This document shows, piece after piece, positions 1 through 7,150 of a stretch of 10,916 bases of DNA (within the stretch, counting starts at the first letter, position 1; each line of letters opens with the position of its first letter). Source of the DNA: Ochromonadaceae sp. CCMP2298 (lineage: Eukaryota > Sar > Synurophyceae > Ochromonadales > Ochromonadaceae); NCBI GenBank assembly GCA_026770595.1, contig MU633969.1, positions 1 to 10,916 on the forward strand. Direction: 5' to 3'. A program made the translations under genes and the position numbers. Under the pieces are notes generated by a model, which was given only the letters and a program-made list of their open reading frames with translations, was not told the DNA's origin and made no database searches.

Positions 1-67
1 CCCTACTCCCTACCCCCTACTCCATGCCCCCTACCCCCTACTGCCTCCACCTACCCCTACCCCGCAC
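1..67. repeat. C-rich CCCTA-type degenerate repeat, 3' flank of the first P450
   Basis: The first 67 bases are a degenerate tandem array of CCCTAC/CCCCCTACT-like units, directly past the stop codon of the minus-strand P450. On that gene's strand the array reads as GTAGGG-rich and would lie in the 3' UTR or just beyond. The TAGGG core resembles telomere repeats, but the spacing is irregular and the array runs into a gene, so simple-sequence expansion is the better reading. The array continues past the left edge of the window. Confidence 0.6.
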
Positions 68-1741
68 CTAGATCTTCCTCACCCGCACCGGCAGCTGGCT
101 GGGCTGCAGCGTGAAGCGAAACAGCGCCTGCACCTCCTCGGCAGCGCAGGCCAGAGTGATGTCGCAGTGGTGCGCTATCGCTGCCAGCGCCACCGCCCCC
201 TCTGCCATGGCCAGACCTATCCCGGGGCAGACGCGCGGCCCCGCCCCGAACGCCACATAAGCCGCCTCCATCGCTGCCAGCGCGTCCGGGTCTGAGCCTG
301 ATCCTACCTCTCCCGCTGCCCCTGCCTCACGGGGCAGCCAGCGCTCGGGTAGGAAGGCCTCGGGCTGGGGGAAGACGGCAGCGTCGCGCAGGGCCATTCT
401 GAAGTTGCAGATTATGGTGGTATCGCGAGAGATTTGCTCGCCCGTAGAGAGGGTTAAACCGGCCGGGTCTGGGACTCCAGGTGAAGGGACAAAGTCGAAG
501 AAGAAAATCGGGCCGACCGGATACAGCCTCAGCGCTTCCTTCAGCACGGCGTGGGCTACGTGCAGCTCGCAGATGGAGGCGTAGAGATCAGCGTGGGACT
601 TAGAGGCCGCAGAGGCGAAGAAGGGCGCCGCCTCGAGACGCAATTTCTCCCACCACTGCGGGTGCTGGGTGAGCAAAAAGACCGCCCAGGAGATGGCGTT
701 GGAGGTGGTCTCCGAGCCTGCCAGGTAGAGGGTCTTGATGTTCGCGATGATCTCATCCTCCTGCACCTCCTCGTGCACCTCCTTGCTCCCCCCTGCGCCC
801 GCGCCCGCGCCTGTGTCTGTGTCTGCCTCGTCCTCCTCCCCCCACCTCCTCAGCATGACGTCGATCAGCGAATTCATGCCCCTGCGCTCAGCAGGAGAGG
901 CCGCCGCCCGGACCCGCTTCCGGTTATCGATCGTCTGCTTGGAGGAGGCGTCGATGCGCGCTTGGGCCGTGCGCGCAACCGTTTCGAGTTTATAGGAGGG
1001 GGACAGGCGCCACAGCCAGAGGGGACCTGGGAAAAGCAAGTGGGCCAGCAAGGCATCGAAGACGGCTTTCACGTCTGTGGAGAACGCCGACTGAAAGAAG
1101 TAGGGCACGGAGGTGCCGAGGGCTACGCGGGAGATGACGTAGGTGGTGTACGTGAGGGCGGAGCGTTGCATGTCCACCCCAGCCCCCGCCCCCGCCTCAG
1201 CCTCCTGGCCCTGACTCTGTCCCTCACCCTGCCTCTCCCCCCCCTCGAGCATGCGTTTCACCAAATTCAGCGCCTCTTGCAGGTAGATCGGGCTGTTCGA
1301 CGCCAGATTCGCTTTGCTGAACGCAGGAGACATGAGCTTCCGCACCCTCTGCCAGACGTGCGGGTCGCGGGCGTGGAACAGGCCGTTCGGGCCGTACCCC
1401 ATCGCGTCGCCCATGTATTCCAAAGCCGTGGCGCGCTTGAGCAGCTTGGGCCGTTTCCCGAGCACCTCCTTCACCAGCACGGGGTCCCCCAGGTGGATGT
1501 ACTTCTGCCCCAACACGTTAAGGCGGAAGGTCGTGCCGTACCGCGCCGCGTGCTCGTCCATTTTAGGGATGAAGGCATCGCCATCCATGTCCAGCGCGTT
1601 GCCCAAGATGGGCCAGCCCGGAACGAGAGGTGACTCCTTTCCCTCCTTCTTTTCCCCCTTCCTCGCGAAGACGTATGCGCCGCAGAGGGCGACCAGACCC
1701 GCCACTGCGACGGTCTGGCTCGGCGAAAGCGACGAGTCCAT
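68..1741 (-). CDS. cytochrome P450 monooxygenase, membrane-anchored, single exon
   Basis: A 557-residue haem-thiolate monooxygenase, complete in one exon. Visible in order: a hydrophobic anchor at about residues 8-26, basic residues and a proline-rich hinge (PLVPGWPILGN, about 38-48); the I-helix oxygen-binding motif AGSETT at 341-346; the K-helix ExxR (EALR) at 402-405; FLPERW at 463-468; and the haem loop FGAGPRVCPG with the axial thiolate Cys505. By family knowledge it would sit on the ER membrane and take electrons from a P450 reductase; the substrate cannot be read. It is longer than the usual 500 or so residues because of two low-complexity inserts (Gly/Gln/Ala/Glu-rich near 167-190, Asp/Thr/Gly/Ala-rich near 303-318). 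The start at 1741 is chosen because it begins the anchor. It diverges from the second P450, but their different I-helix and haem-loop sequences argue against recent duplication. Confidence 0.95.
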   Translation of the reverse strand: MDSSLSPSQTVAVAGLVALCGAYVFARKGEKKEGKESPLVPGWPILGNALDMDGDAFIPKMDEHAARYGTTFRLNVLGQKYIHLGDPVLVKEVLGKRPKLLKRATALEYMGDAMGYGPNGLFHARDPHVWQRVRKLMSPAFSKANLASNSPIYLQEALNLVKRMLEGGERQGEGQSQGQEAEAGAGAGVDMQRSALTYTTYVISRVALGTSVPYFFQSAFSTDVKAVFDALLAHLLFPGPLWLWRLSPSYKLETVARTAQARIDASSKQTIDNRKRVRAAASPAERRGMNSLIDVMLRRWGEEDEADTDTGAGAGAGGSKEVHEEVQEDEIIANIKTLYLAGSETTSNAISWAVFLLTQHPQWWEKLRLEAAPFFASAASKSHADLYASICELHVAHAVLKEALRLYPVGPIFFFDFVPSPGVPDPAGLTLSTGEQISRDTTIICNFRMALRDAAVFPQPEAFLPERWLPREAGAAGEVGSGSDPDALAAMEAAYVAFGAGPRVCPGIGLAMAEGAVALAAIAHHCDITLACAAEEVQALFRFTLQPSQLPVRVRKI

Positions 1742-2017
1742 ACCTGGGCGTGCTGGAAAGCGTCTGCGTCTGCGCCTAAGCTGCGTCTAAAAGAACTGTT
1801 AGACAGGAATTGTGGCTTGAACGAACTTGATCGCACATCTAGAACATCGACATCCCTCGCTTGACCCGCAACATGGGTTTACCAGCTTTTGCCCAATCCT
1901 TCCTTTAATTTCAGCAATTAGAATGACACAACTACACAACTCACTGGACTGAAGTCAATCGAGCGTTGATCGATCGTGCACTTCTAGAGAACCCAAGTTA
2001 GCTCAAGAGCAACCACG
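1742..2017. promoter_or_regulatory. bidirectional intergenic region between divergent P450s
   Basis: About 275 bp separate the start codons of two head-to-head P450 genes, so both 5' UTRs and promoters must lie here or extend into the genes. It is more AT-rich than the flanking coding sequence. I see no convincing TATA box. An imperfect direct repeat, GATCG-CACA-TCTAGAAC at 1829-1845 and GATCG-TGCACT-TCTAGAGAAC at 1972-1992, could be a regulatory motif near each gene; this is inference only. Confidence 0.5.
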
Positions 2018-2182
2018 ATGCTAATCCTGCTTGCCTTGGCCGTGGCGGTCAGCGTCGCTATCGTCATCGCCGTAGCATACGATCTTCGACAAGCGGCACC
2101 AGAAGCTGCCTCCGTACTCTCCAGAGACGATGTGGCAGAACATCCAGGCCTCAACGGTGCAGAAATCTTTGTACCAGCTTGA
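2018..2182 (+). other. membrane-anchor reading frame, out of frame with the second P450
   Basis: From an ATG at 2018 (A at -3) a 54-codon frame encodes a strongly hydrophobic stretch, MLILLALAVAVSVAIVIAVA, just what a microsomal P450 has at its N-terminus. It ends at a TGA at 2180-2182, overlapping the P450 frame, which is offset by one base. The P450 frame itself is open back to 2076, after a TAG at 2073-2075, and there reads basic residues followed by LPPYSPETMW, like a P450 post-anchor hinge. A one-base frameshift (assembly error or mutation) after about 2075 would join the two. So would a very short intron: 2072-2093 is GT...AG, 22 nt, with the right phase. I infer that this is the real N-terminus. 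Confidence 0.55.
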
Positions 2183-3551
2183 GCGGATGAGGAAATTCCT
2201 GCTCGGTGTGGATCCGAAGTCTCTGGGCGCCTCCGAGCAGGGCAGCACAATCCTGCTCGCGATTCCGACACCCAACTACTTCATCATAACCTCGGATACT
2301 GTGCTCGCTAGAGGAGTGCTATGCGGCGACAACGGAATTTCGGAGGGTGATCATTCAGCTCTCGGCAAAATCGTTAATTTCGTCGACCCTTCGCAGAGCA
2401 ACATCCTCACGCACAAGACTGCGAATGCCGACCGAGAGAGCGCGCGCAAGGCGATCGCACCCGCATTCTCCACCTCCAATCTGAACCGCACCTGGCCTAA
2501 CGTGAAGGTGGTGTTGGGGGAGCAGTTCGAGAAGTTCCGGCAGACCGCGGCGTGCGGGGGCATCGTGGACTGCAAGAGCATGGTAGTACGTTTTTTCCTT
2601 TGCACGCTGTCGAGAGGAGCCTACAACATCGCGTTCACAGACGACGGCACGGAGAACGAGGGCAACATCAATGGCCTGGCGTACCTACACGAGATGGAGC
2701 TCTTACTGCGCGAGGCGAGCAACCAGTTGATGATCCCCTTCCGCCGGCACATGTGGTGGGACAGCGACGTGCGCCGTGCCGCGCTGGCCAACACGCGTAT
2801 CGGCGAGGTGATGGGCAAGATCGTGCGCCTGCACAGACAGAAGGGCGAGGGGGACAAGCACACCATCCTGGACCACGTGGTGGGGCACAAGTACAAGTCC
2901 GAGACGGAGCGGCTGTGCGATCTGGCCATAATCACATTCGCCGCCATCGACACCACCGCCCACACGCTGTGCTTCTTGCTGATGGAGCTGTCGCGCAGGC
3001 CGGAGGTTAAGGCCAAGCTGCTGGCTGCTTTGGAGACCGTCATGCCCGATGGATTCGAGGCAGAGGGCGCGGCGGACGATGCGTCGGGCAGAGAGCTCAT
3101 GTCCAAGATCGCCTCGCTGGAGTACCTCTCCTGGTGCATCAAAGAGACGCTGCGCCTGTGGCCCGTGGCGGCTGGCGGCCCCGCGCGCGAGCTTACTGAG
3201 GACGTGCACCACAACGGCATGCTGCTGCCCAAAGGCTCCCTCGTGCTTGTCCACTTCTGGTCCATGTTCCGCAGCCCGTGGATCGACAGCGCGGACGAGT
3301 TCGTGCCCGAGCGATGGGGCGCAAAGAACCCGCAGCTGGCCCGGCTGAAAGAGACCGTGGCCCCCTTCAGCTTGGGAAGGCGCGCCTGCCTGGGTCAGAA
3401 CATGGCCATGTTCCAGCTGCGCGCCGTGGCTGCCCACTTCCTGCACTTCTTCGACTTCGAGCTGCAGGGGGAGCCCACATTCGAGGAGTTCATTACGTTG
3501 AAGGTGGACGATATGCAGATGAAGGTCACGCCGCGGAAGGGCCGCTGGTGA
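2130..3551 (+). CDS. cytochrome P450 monooxygenase (second family), N-terminus uncertain
   Basis: A 473-residue P450 catalytic domain counted from the first in-frame ATG at 2130. Visible motifs: I-helix AAIDTT at 271-276 (Ala replaces the usual second-position Gly; the acid-Thr pair is kept), K-helix ExxR (ETLR) at 339-342, FVPERW at 391-396, and the haem loop FSLGRRACLG at 413-422 with axial Cys420. The C-terminus has a normal length after the Cys. From this ATG the protein lacks a membrane anchor and proline hinge, and is about 30 residues short of a typical microsomal enzyme; both appear upstream in another frame (see the entry at 2018). If 2130 is the true start, the enzyme would lack a membrane anchor. 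Substrate unknown. The stop lies just before a 10-bp minisatellite. Confidence is high for the family and low for the start. Confidence 0.93.
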   Translation: MWQNIQASTVQKSLYQLERMRKFLLGVDPKSLGASEQGSTILLAIPTPNYFIITSDTVLARGVLCGDNGISEGDHSALGKIVNFVDPSQSNILTHKTANADRESARKAIAPAFSTSNLNRTWPNVKVVLGEQFEKFRQTAACGGIVDCKSMVVRFFLCTLSRGAYNIAFTDDGTENEGNINGLAYLHEMELLLREASNQLMIPFRRHMWWDSDVRRAALANTRIGEVMGKIVRLHRQKGEGDKHTILDHVVGHKYKSETERLCDLAIITFAAIDTTAHTLCFLLMELSRRPEVKAKLLAALETVMPDGFEAEGAADDASGRELMSKIASLEYLSWCIKETLRLWPVAAGGPARELTEDVHHNGMLLPKGSLVLVHFWSMFRSPWIDSADEFVPERWGAKNPQLARLKETVAPFSLGRRACLGQNMAMFQLRAVAAHFLHFFDFELQGEPTFEEFITLKVDDMQMKVTPRKGRW

Positions 3552-3561
3552 GTGAGTAAGA

Positions 3562-3860
3562 GGTGAGCAGCGGGTATCAGCTGGTAGCAGTAGTGAGCAG
3601 CAGTGAGCAGCAGTACGCAGCAGTGAGCAGCAGTGAGCAGCAGTGAGCAGCAGTGAGCAGCAGTGAGCAGCAGTGAGCAGGAGGCAGGATGTCAGCAACG
3701 GGCAGCGGCGGACAGTAGCGGGTAGTAGTGGGTAGCAGTGAGCAGCAGCGAGCAGCAGTAAGCAGCAGTACGCAGCAGTGAGCAGCAGTGAGCAGTAGTT
3801 AGTAGCGGGTAGCAGCAGTAGTGAGCAGCAGTGAGCAGCAGCGGGCACTGAGTAATGAGC
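3562..3860 (+). repeat. 10-bp minisatellite, unit CAGTGAGCAG
   Basis: Starting about 10 bp after the second P450 stop codon, a tandem array of CAGTGAGCAG units runs for about 300 bp. The cleanest stretch is about 3591-3680. Variants include CAGTACGCAG, CAGTAAGCAG and GGGTAGTAGT. It lies in the 3' UTR or immediate downstream flank. The long antisense frame through it, rich in Leu, Cys, Ala and His, is only a by-product of the repeat. Confidence 0.9.
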
Positions 3861-4179
3861 GGGCTCTGAGCCATAATTGGGCACTAATGACAGGCAATCA
3901 TAGGTCCTGCAATACATGTGTTACTAGTAAGGGTTCAAGTTAGTATCGATCGAATGGAGTTTTTACAACCAGTCCTACAGGCCTGGGAGCTGTTGCCAAC
4001 CGCTAAAGTAGATGTGCGTGTGTATGTATGGTGTGTGTGGATGTGCGCGAATGTGTGTATGTGGTGGTGTGTGTGTGCGCGTGTATGAGTGTGTGTGTAT
4101 GTGGTGATGGGTGTGTATGAGTGCATGTGGTGGTGTATGTAATGGAATATGGTGTGGAGTATGATGTGGAATATGGTGT
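3861..4179. other. convergent 3' flanks; CA/TG-rich tract downstream of cactin
   Basis: Region between the minisatellite behind the plus-strand P450 and the stop codon of the minus-strand cactin gene. About 3866-4010 is unremarkable unique sequence. About 4013-4179 is TG-rich on the plus strand (CA-rich in the cactin transcript sense) and would form the cactin 3' UTR or flank. It includes a short duplicated ACCATATTCCA element next to the cactin stop. No coding sequence is supported here. Confidence 0.6.
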
Positions 4180-6334
4180 CTATCTGCGGTAGAAGCTGCG
4201 CTTGAAGTTGAAGTGCAGCTGCATCACCCCCCTGTCGAACACGCTCACAAAGCCGCTCCTCCTGAAAGGCGGCCGCATCAGATAAATCATAAAATTGGGT
4301 TTTAGAAAAATACTTAGCGTATAGAGGTGAAAAGACCAGATTTGGTACTAGGGGGGGATAAAAAGATAGATAAAAAGACAAAAAAGACGTATTTTATGTA
4401 ATTCTACAACACCTACACGCACCTGTGGCAGTCCCACTCCTTGTTGATGACCTTGAAGGCCACGTCTTCGTACGGCGGACCTGCGTGGAAGCGGATGATG
4501 ACGAAGTCCTTGCCGCCTGTGCGTGTGCGTGTGTATGAGTTAGTGTGTTGTATGAGTTAGTATGTGTGTGTGTGCGTGCATGCATGTATACGTGTGTGTT
4601 AGTATGTGTGTGCTTTTGCATATGCATATGAACATGTACGCATTAAACACGATGTGCTTATGTCTACCTTGTGCCTCGTCGCACTGCTCCACGAAGAACT
4701 TGGGCGTCTTCTGCTTGTCAATAAGGTCGGGGAAGAACAGGGTGAACTTGTAGCCCTGGATCATCTTGGGCGGCGGGTTGTCGTGGTCGTAGTGCGTCAG
4801 GTTGTACTTGGTGCGGTCCCAGCCCGTCTTGACGCGATTGAAGTAGCGAGGCTTGCGGGGCCTGTATTTATCCTGCCACCAGTAGGTGCCCCCTGAGAGA
4901 GCGATCTCATCCCCCACCTCCATCTTCTCCTCCCTATCCCCCGCATCCATTGTCTTCTCGTCCAGCACCTCGGGCCGCGGGGGAGCCGGGGGCAGGGTGG
5001 CTTGCTGCTTGGTGCGGATAGCGGAGAGCAGTGAGAGCTGCTGTGTGAGCAGCTCCTTGTGCGTGGCGTTGACCTGCGCACGAGCTCGCTGTATCGCTAC
5101 CTCGTTGCGCATCAGCTCCCAGTACTCCACGTCCGCCGCCCCCTCATCCCCCCCCTCGTCCTTGTACCCCTTATCCTTGACCTCATATTTACCCTTGGAC
5201 CCAGACCCACCCCCGCTGCCCAGGCGGCGCTCTATATCCCCCTCGAGAGCATCGAGCTCCCTCACACTCTTGCCCCTCAGCAGGGCGGCCACGTCGGACT
5301 CCACTGATCGGTGCACCGACTGGGGGGTCTCAGATGCCCTGTGTGGGGGGGGGGGGGGGGGGGGGGGTAATGGGGAGGGCAGTGTTATGTGCTGGCAGTG
5401 GTAATGGTGGCAGTAGCGACAGTAGCAGCAGCAGCAGCAGTAGCAGCAGCAGCGGTAGCAGCGGCAGTTGTAGTACAAGGATCCAACCCCACGCAACAGT
5501 GTAGTAAATAGTATAGTAATAGCATTATGATAAGCACATATGAGTATAATCCACTCACCTCTTGCCCAGTTCAATGCCCACCACGCGCCCCAGACTGGAC
5601 CAAAACACCACATATTTGCCGGATTTGGACTGCTCCAGTGCCAGGTACGCAGTCACGTCGCCGCGCAGCTGTGCCAGGTCCACCTGGTCCAGCTCCATCA
5701 AAATGTCGATCGGATTGCGCATCTCGCCCTCCAGTTCCAGCAGCGTGATGTCCCTCTTAGACTCCTCCCTCGCCTGTCGTCCTTCCTTATCACCCGTCAA
5801 GGCCGCCTCTGCCGCCCGCCGTGCAGCCTCTACGAGCAAGATGTTCTTGGCGATGGTGTCGATGGGCTTCTCCCGGTTCTCCACCAGTCGGATCTTGGAC
5901 CGCTGCTGCGTCTGCGCCAGTATGAAGTCCTCCTCTTTCTTCTGCCAGTCGTCGTACTGCGCCGCCTCCCTTAGTCTCATCTCCTCGTCCCGAAGCCTCT
6001 CCATTTCCGCCATCTCCTCCTCCCTCTCCGCCCGCCTCGCACGCACCTTCTCAATCTCCCCAATCAGCTCCGACCTCTTCCGCTCCTCGTCGAACCTCCC
6101 CGTCGCGCGCCCACCCCCCTCCACCCTTCTACCTTCAACCGTATCTTTCTCTTTCTTCTTGCCCCAGGAGAAGGGCTGGAGCAGGTTGGAGTCTCCGAAG
6201 GGGTTGACTTCGTTCGAATAGCCCAGAGAGCGCGCCATCTTCTCCGCCTTCTTGGCCTCCTTTCGGCGGGCCCGCTCTTCCGGAGCCTCGACCAGATCCG
6301 ACTCCTCGCGGTCGCGCTTGTCCTTCTTGCCCAT
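4180..6334 (-). CDS. CACTIN: cactin, spliceosome-associated protein (4 exons)
   Basis: Complete gene, exons on the minus strand: 6334-5559, 5338-4668, 4516-4423, 4261-4180; introns of 220, 151 and 161 nt, all GT-AG with matching phases (2, 1, 2), giving 540 residues. The N-terminus carries the cactin signature NPFGDSNL at 44-51 and FSWGKK at 55-60, then a charged helical mid domain (about 85-300). The C-terminal cactin domain spans about 415-540 with KYRPRKPRYFNRVKTGW, DNPPPKMIQGYKFTLFFPDL, RFHAGPPYEDVAFKVINKEW, and the terminal HFNFKRSFYRR across the last splice junction. By family knowledge cactin is a nuclear protein of catalytic spliceosomes needed for pre-mRNA splicing; it was first found in flies as a Cactus (I-kappa-B) interactor. 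Animal cactins are longer, with an Arg/Ser-rich N-terminal extension that is absent here. The start at 6334 is the only ATG that fits the conserved N-terminus. Confidence 0.96.
4517..4667 (-). other. cactin intron 2, CA-rich with TACTAAC branch-like motifs
   Basis: Donor GTAGAC, acceptor CGCACAG. The 3' half is almost pure CA/CATA repeat in transcript sense, interrupted by TACTAAC, the consensus branch-point heptamer, and by ACTAACTCATACA copies. The phase-1 junction completes a Gly codon. The third intron (4262-4422) is instead AT-rich and ends in CCTTTCAG. Confidence 0.85.
5339..5558 (-). other. cactin intron 1 with C23 polypyrimidine tract and CTG-rich repeat
   Basis: The donor is GTGAGT at 5558 and the acceptor ends CACACAG at 5339. 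The polypyrimidine tract is a homopolymer: 23 consecutive G on the plus strand (5345-5367), i.e. C23 in the transcript, ending 4 nt before the acceptor AG. Farther upstream, about 5411-5470, lies an imperfect GCA/GTA trinucleotide repeat. Splicing joins AG|G to complete an Arg codon and leads into ASETPQSVHR. Confidence 0.9.
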
Positions 6335-6812
6335 TCTTTCCTAAGTGCTGTTGATACTGTGCTGACTGCGACCCTTCAGTTGCTCGTAGCAGCTCTGTTG
6401 CTCGATCCACTCCTTGCTGCCTCTTTTGCCCTCGTCGCTACTGCTGTCGCTCTCCAGCGAGACTGTGAGACAGATGTCAAGCACCAGTGCGCACCAACAC
6501 GAGCAGAAGAGTGGCTATGGGCAGTGCTGCAAAGCGCAAGCCTCCTGGAATCAGCTTTTGCTCCCTCCGCTCATCTCATCTCAGAGCGCCAAAAAATGTA
6601 AGCTGGTCTCTGCCTGCACCAAATTTTGTCCCATATAGATTAGCTTTATCAATCGACAAACATCCTACTAGATGCCTATTATATGAAACAAACTTTCAAA
6701 GCACCCCGCCGGTTTGTCTTTTGGAGAACCTTTTGAACCTGTTGGAACGGGCCCACCTGTAGTTGATTATAGATCGCACTCGAACAGAATCTGTTTTATA
6801 GTACGTTCTCTA

Positions 6813-6834
6813 GCCTATTTTCCCAAAAATAGGC
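6813..6834. repeat. perfect 9-bp inverted repeat (hairpin)
   Basis: GCCTATTTT at 6813-6821 is followed by the 4-nt loop CCCA and its exact reverse complement AAAATAGGC at 6826-6834. A weaker inverted repeat, AACAG-AAT-CTGTT, lies close by at 6783-6795. Position in intergenic DNA about 320 bp past the coiled-coil gene stop; function unknown. Confidence 0.8.
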
Positions 6835-6977
6835 AATCATTCACCAGAGCGATGATCGTTTGAAGCCGATTGCGTATAACGGGATGTAAGAGCGGCCTTG
6901 CTTCCGAGCGGGTCCTCATAGAAGATCACCGGATACTTGTATTCGGAGCGCAATTCGGCCAGATGAGTTCTGGTGCC

Positions 6978-7096
6978 CCCCAACCCCCATCAAACAATCC
7001 CCCAACCCCAAACATCCCCACTCTCAACACCCCCCTACCCATCACAACACCGACACACCACTCCCCCTAAGTGTTTAATAATTGATTAATTAAGTT
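6978..7096 (-). terminator. putative 3'-end processing region of the coiled-coil gene
   Basis: In the transcript direction, about 55 nt after the stop codon comes an AT-rich segment (7075-7096, reverse complement reads TTAATTAATCAATTATTAAA), followed by a long G/T-rich segment (about 7068-6978) with several runs of four to six G. An A/U-rich signal followed by a GU-rich element is the usual arrangement at polyadenylation sites. There is no AATAAA. This is inference from composition. Confidence 0.35.
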
Positions 7097-7150
7097 ACGA
7101 AGTTCCAAACCCCAATACTTATGCGTACTTACACCGCGTACTTGAACGCA

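Larger units (their letters stand above)
6335..7150. other. intergenic region between cactin and the coiled-coil gene
   Basis: About 816 bp without a supported gene. The part near 6335 should hold the cactin 5' UTR and promoter; no clear TATA box or motif is seen. Short open frames here on the plus strand begin with GTG or TTG rather than ATG and are not supported. The middle contains a perfect hairpin (6813-6834), and the right end contains the presumed 3' processing region of the coiled-coil gene. Confidence 0.6.

Noticed and set aside
1-67. Telomere or subtelomere
   Set aside because: CCCTA-like units are irregular, are short, and are directly followed by a gene; C-rich simple repeats occur throughout the window.
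551-1633. Long plus-strand open frame (360 codons) inside the first P450
   Set aside because: It is antisense to an intact P450 with all motifs. Long antisense frames are common in GC-rich genes, and the translation shows no recognisable domain.
3545-3556. Splice donor overlapping the second P450 stop (GGTGAGTGAG)
   Set aside because: The P450 C-terminus already has normal length after the haem Cys, and no acceptor leading to P450-like sequence is seen downstream.
2703-3917. Minus-strand open frame of 404 codons, rich in Leu, Cys, Ala and His
   Set aside because: Its first part is translation of the 10-bp minisatellite and the rest is antisense to the second P450.
4394-4627. His/Thr-rich minus-strand frame
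   Set aside because: It is translation of the CA repeat in cactin intron 2 running into exon 3 in the wrong frame.
6359-6601. Plus-strand frame with a hydrophobic, signal-like start upstream of cactin
   Set aside because: It begins with GTG, has no ATG in the right place, and shows no family features.
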